A stretch of DNA of 64,000 nucleotides, taken from [Mycobacterium] manitobense. GTDB lineage: Bacteria; Actinomycetota; Actinomycetes; Mycobacteriales; Mycobacteriaceae. Shown here piece after piece: positions 63,968 to 64,000 of the stretch. The notes beneath the pieces were generated by a model. That model ran no database searches. It worked only from the letters and a program-made list of their open reading frames with translations, and had not been told where the DNA came from. Both the position numbers and the translations under genes were made by a program. The stretch spans positions 25,011 to 89,010 of the forward strand of contig NZ_JACKSJ010000093.1 of NCBI RefSeq assembly GCF_025821665.1, written 5' to 3'. The first letter of the stretch is position 1; each line of letters starts with the position of its first letter.

Positions 63968-64000
63968 CTACGCGGTTCCGTCCGCGCCGCCGTCGTGGCC
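63968..64000 (-). CDS. Possible C-terminal end of an upstream gene (partial)
   Basis: On the minus strand the last 33 bases read GHDGGADGTA followed by TAG, nine bases before the JmjC start codon. This may be the end of a gene extending beyond the window. With only ten residues visible this is a guess based on the close spacing expected within an operon. Confidence 0.25.
   Translation of the reverse strand, partial: GHDGGADGTA

Overview
The window is a contiguous piece of chromosome from a mycobacterium, most likely a fast-growing Mycolicibacterium-type species. Evidence: very high GC, many GTG starts and ATGA/GTGA gene junctions, the mycothiol enzyme Mca, ESX-1-type Esp proteins, matches to the KstR and mycobacterial LexA operators, and a gene order that (from memory, not a search) follows Mycobacterium tuberculosis Rv1086 down to Rv1057 in reverse, with insertions.

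Layout. 1-3.5 kb: two membrane proteins of unknown role, the short-chain Z-prenyl diphosphate synthase (Rv1086 type) and a TrhA/hemolysin III protein (Rv1085c type). 3.5-9.1 kb: an inserted minus-strand cluster with an EspJ-like protein, an EspK-like protein and two paralogous proline-rich, membrane-anchored proteins, with no ESX core genes. 9.3-12.8 kb: a mycothiol operon (mca, small membrane protein, DUF255 thioredoxin-like protein, ketosteroid isomerase). 12.9-24.6 kb: greA, a GPP34 protein, metB, an acyl-CoA dehydrogenase, two RDD/Pra proteins, cbs, lipU, an SGNH hydrolase, fadA3 and a DUF559 protein bracketed by a repeated palindrome. 24.8-29.4 kb: a Bax-inhibitor-1 protein, two crotonase-family enzymes and a membrane alpha/beta hydrolase.

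29.5-39.7 kb: a secreted basic-tailed protein, a cysteine dioxygenase/rhodanese pair preceded by a 13-residue polycysteine leader peptide, LpqV, two patatin-like proteins, an alcohol dehydrogenase, and a lipid-catabolism group (DapB-like protein, SCP2-type thiolase, FadD14-type ligase) around a KstR-type operator. 39.8-46.6 kb: a tail-to-tail pair of secreted paralogs sharing a perfect 3' hairpin, DctA, a zinc-ribbon membrane peptide, an alpha/beta hydrolase, a CitA/DcuS-type two-component system and a beta-propeller protein (Rv1057 type).

46.6-64 kb is more accessory: amidase, DedA protein, secreted cupin, cutinase, two tiny Gly/Cys-tailed membrane proteins, a drug exporter, a cyanase/FNT-channel pair, a VanX-like dipeptidase, a FucP-type sugar permease coupled to an ABC-type sugar-binding lipoprotein, an SDR/MarR pair sharing an operator, a DUF899 protein, a 13E12-type HNH endonuclease with a LexA box on its start codon, a frameshifted gene, a sucrase/ferredoxin-like protein and a JmjC-type oxygenase. 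I see no rRNA, tRNA, CRISPR array, insertion sequence or prophage. The most noteworthy loci are the orphan Esp cluster, the DUF559 gene between palindromic repeats, the polycysteine leader, the permease/binding-protein pair and the self-converging secreted paralogs.
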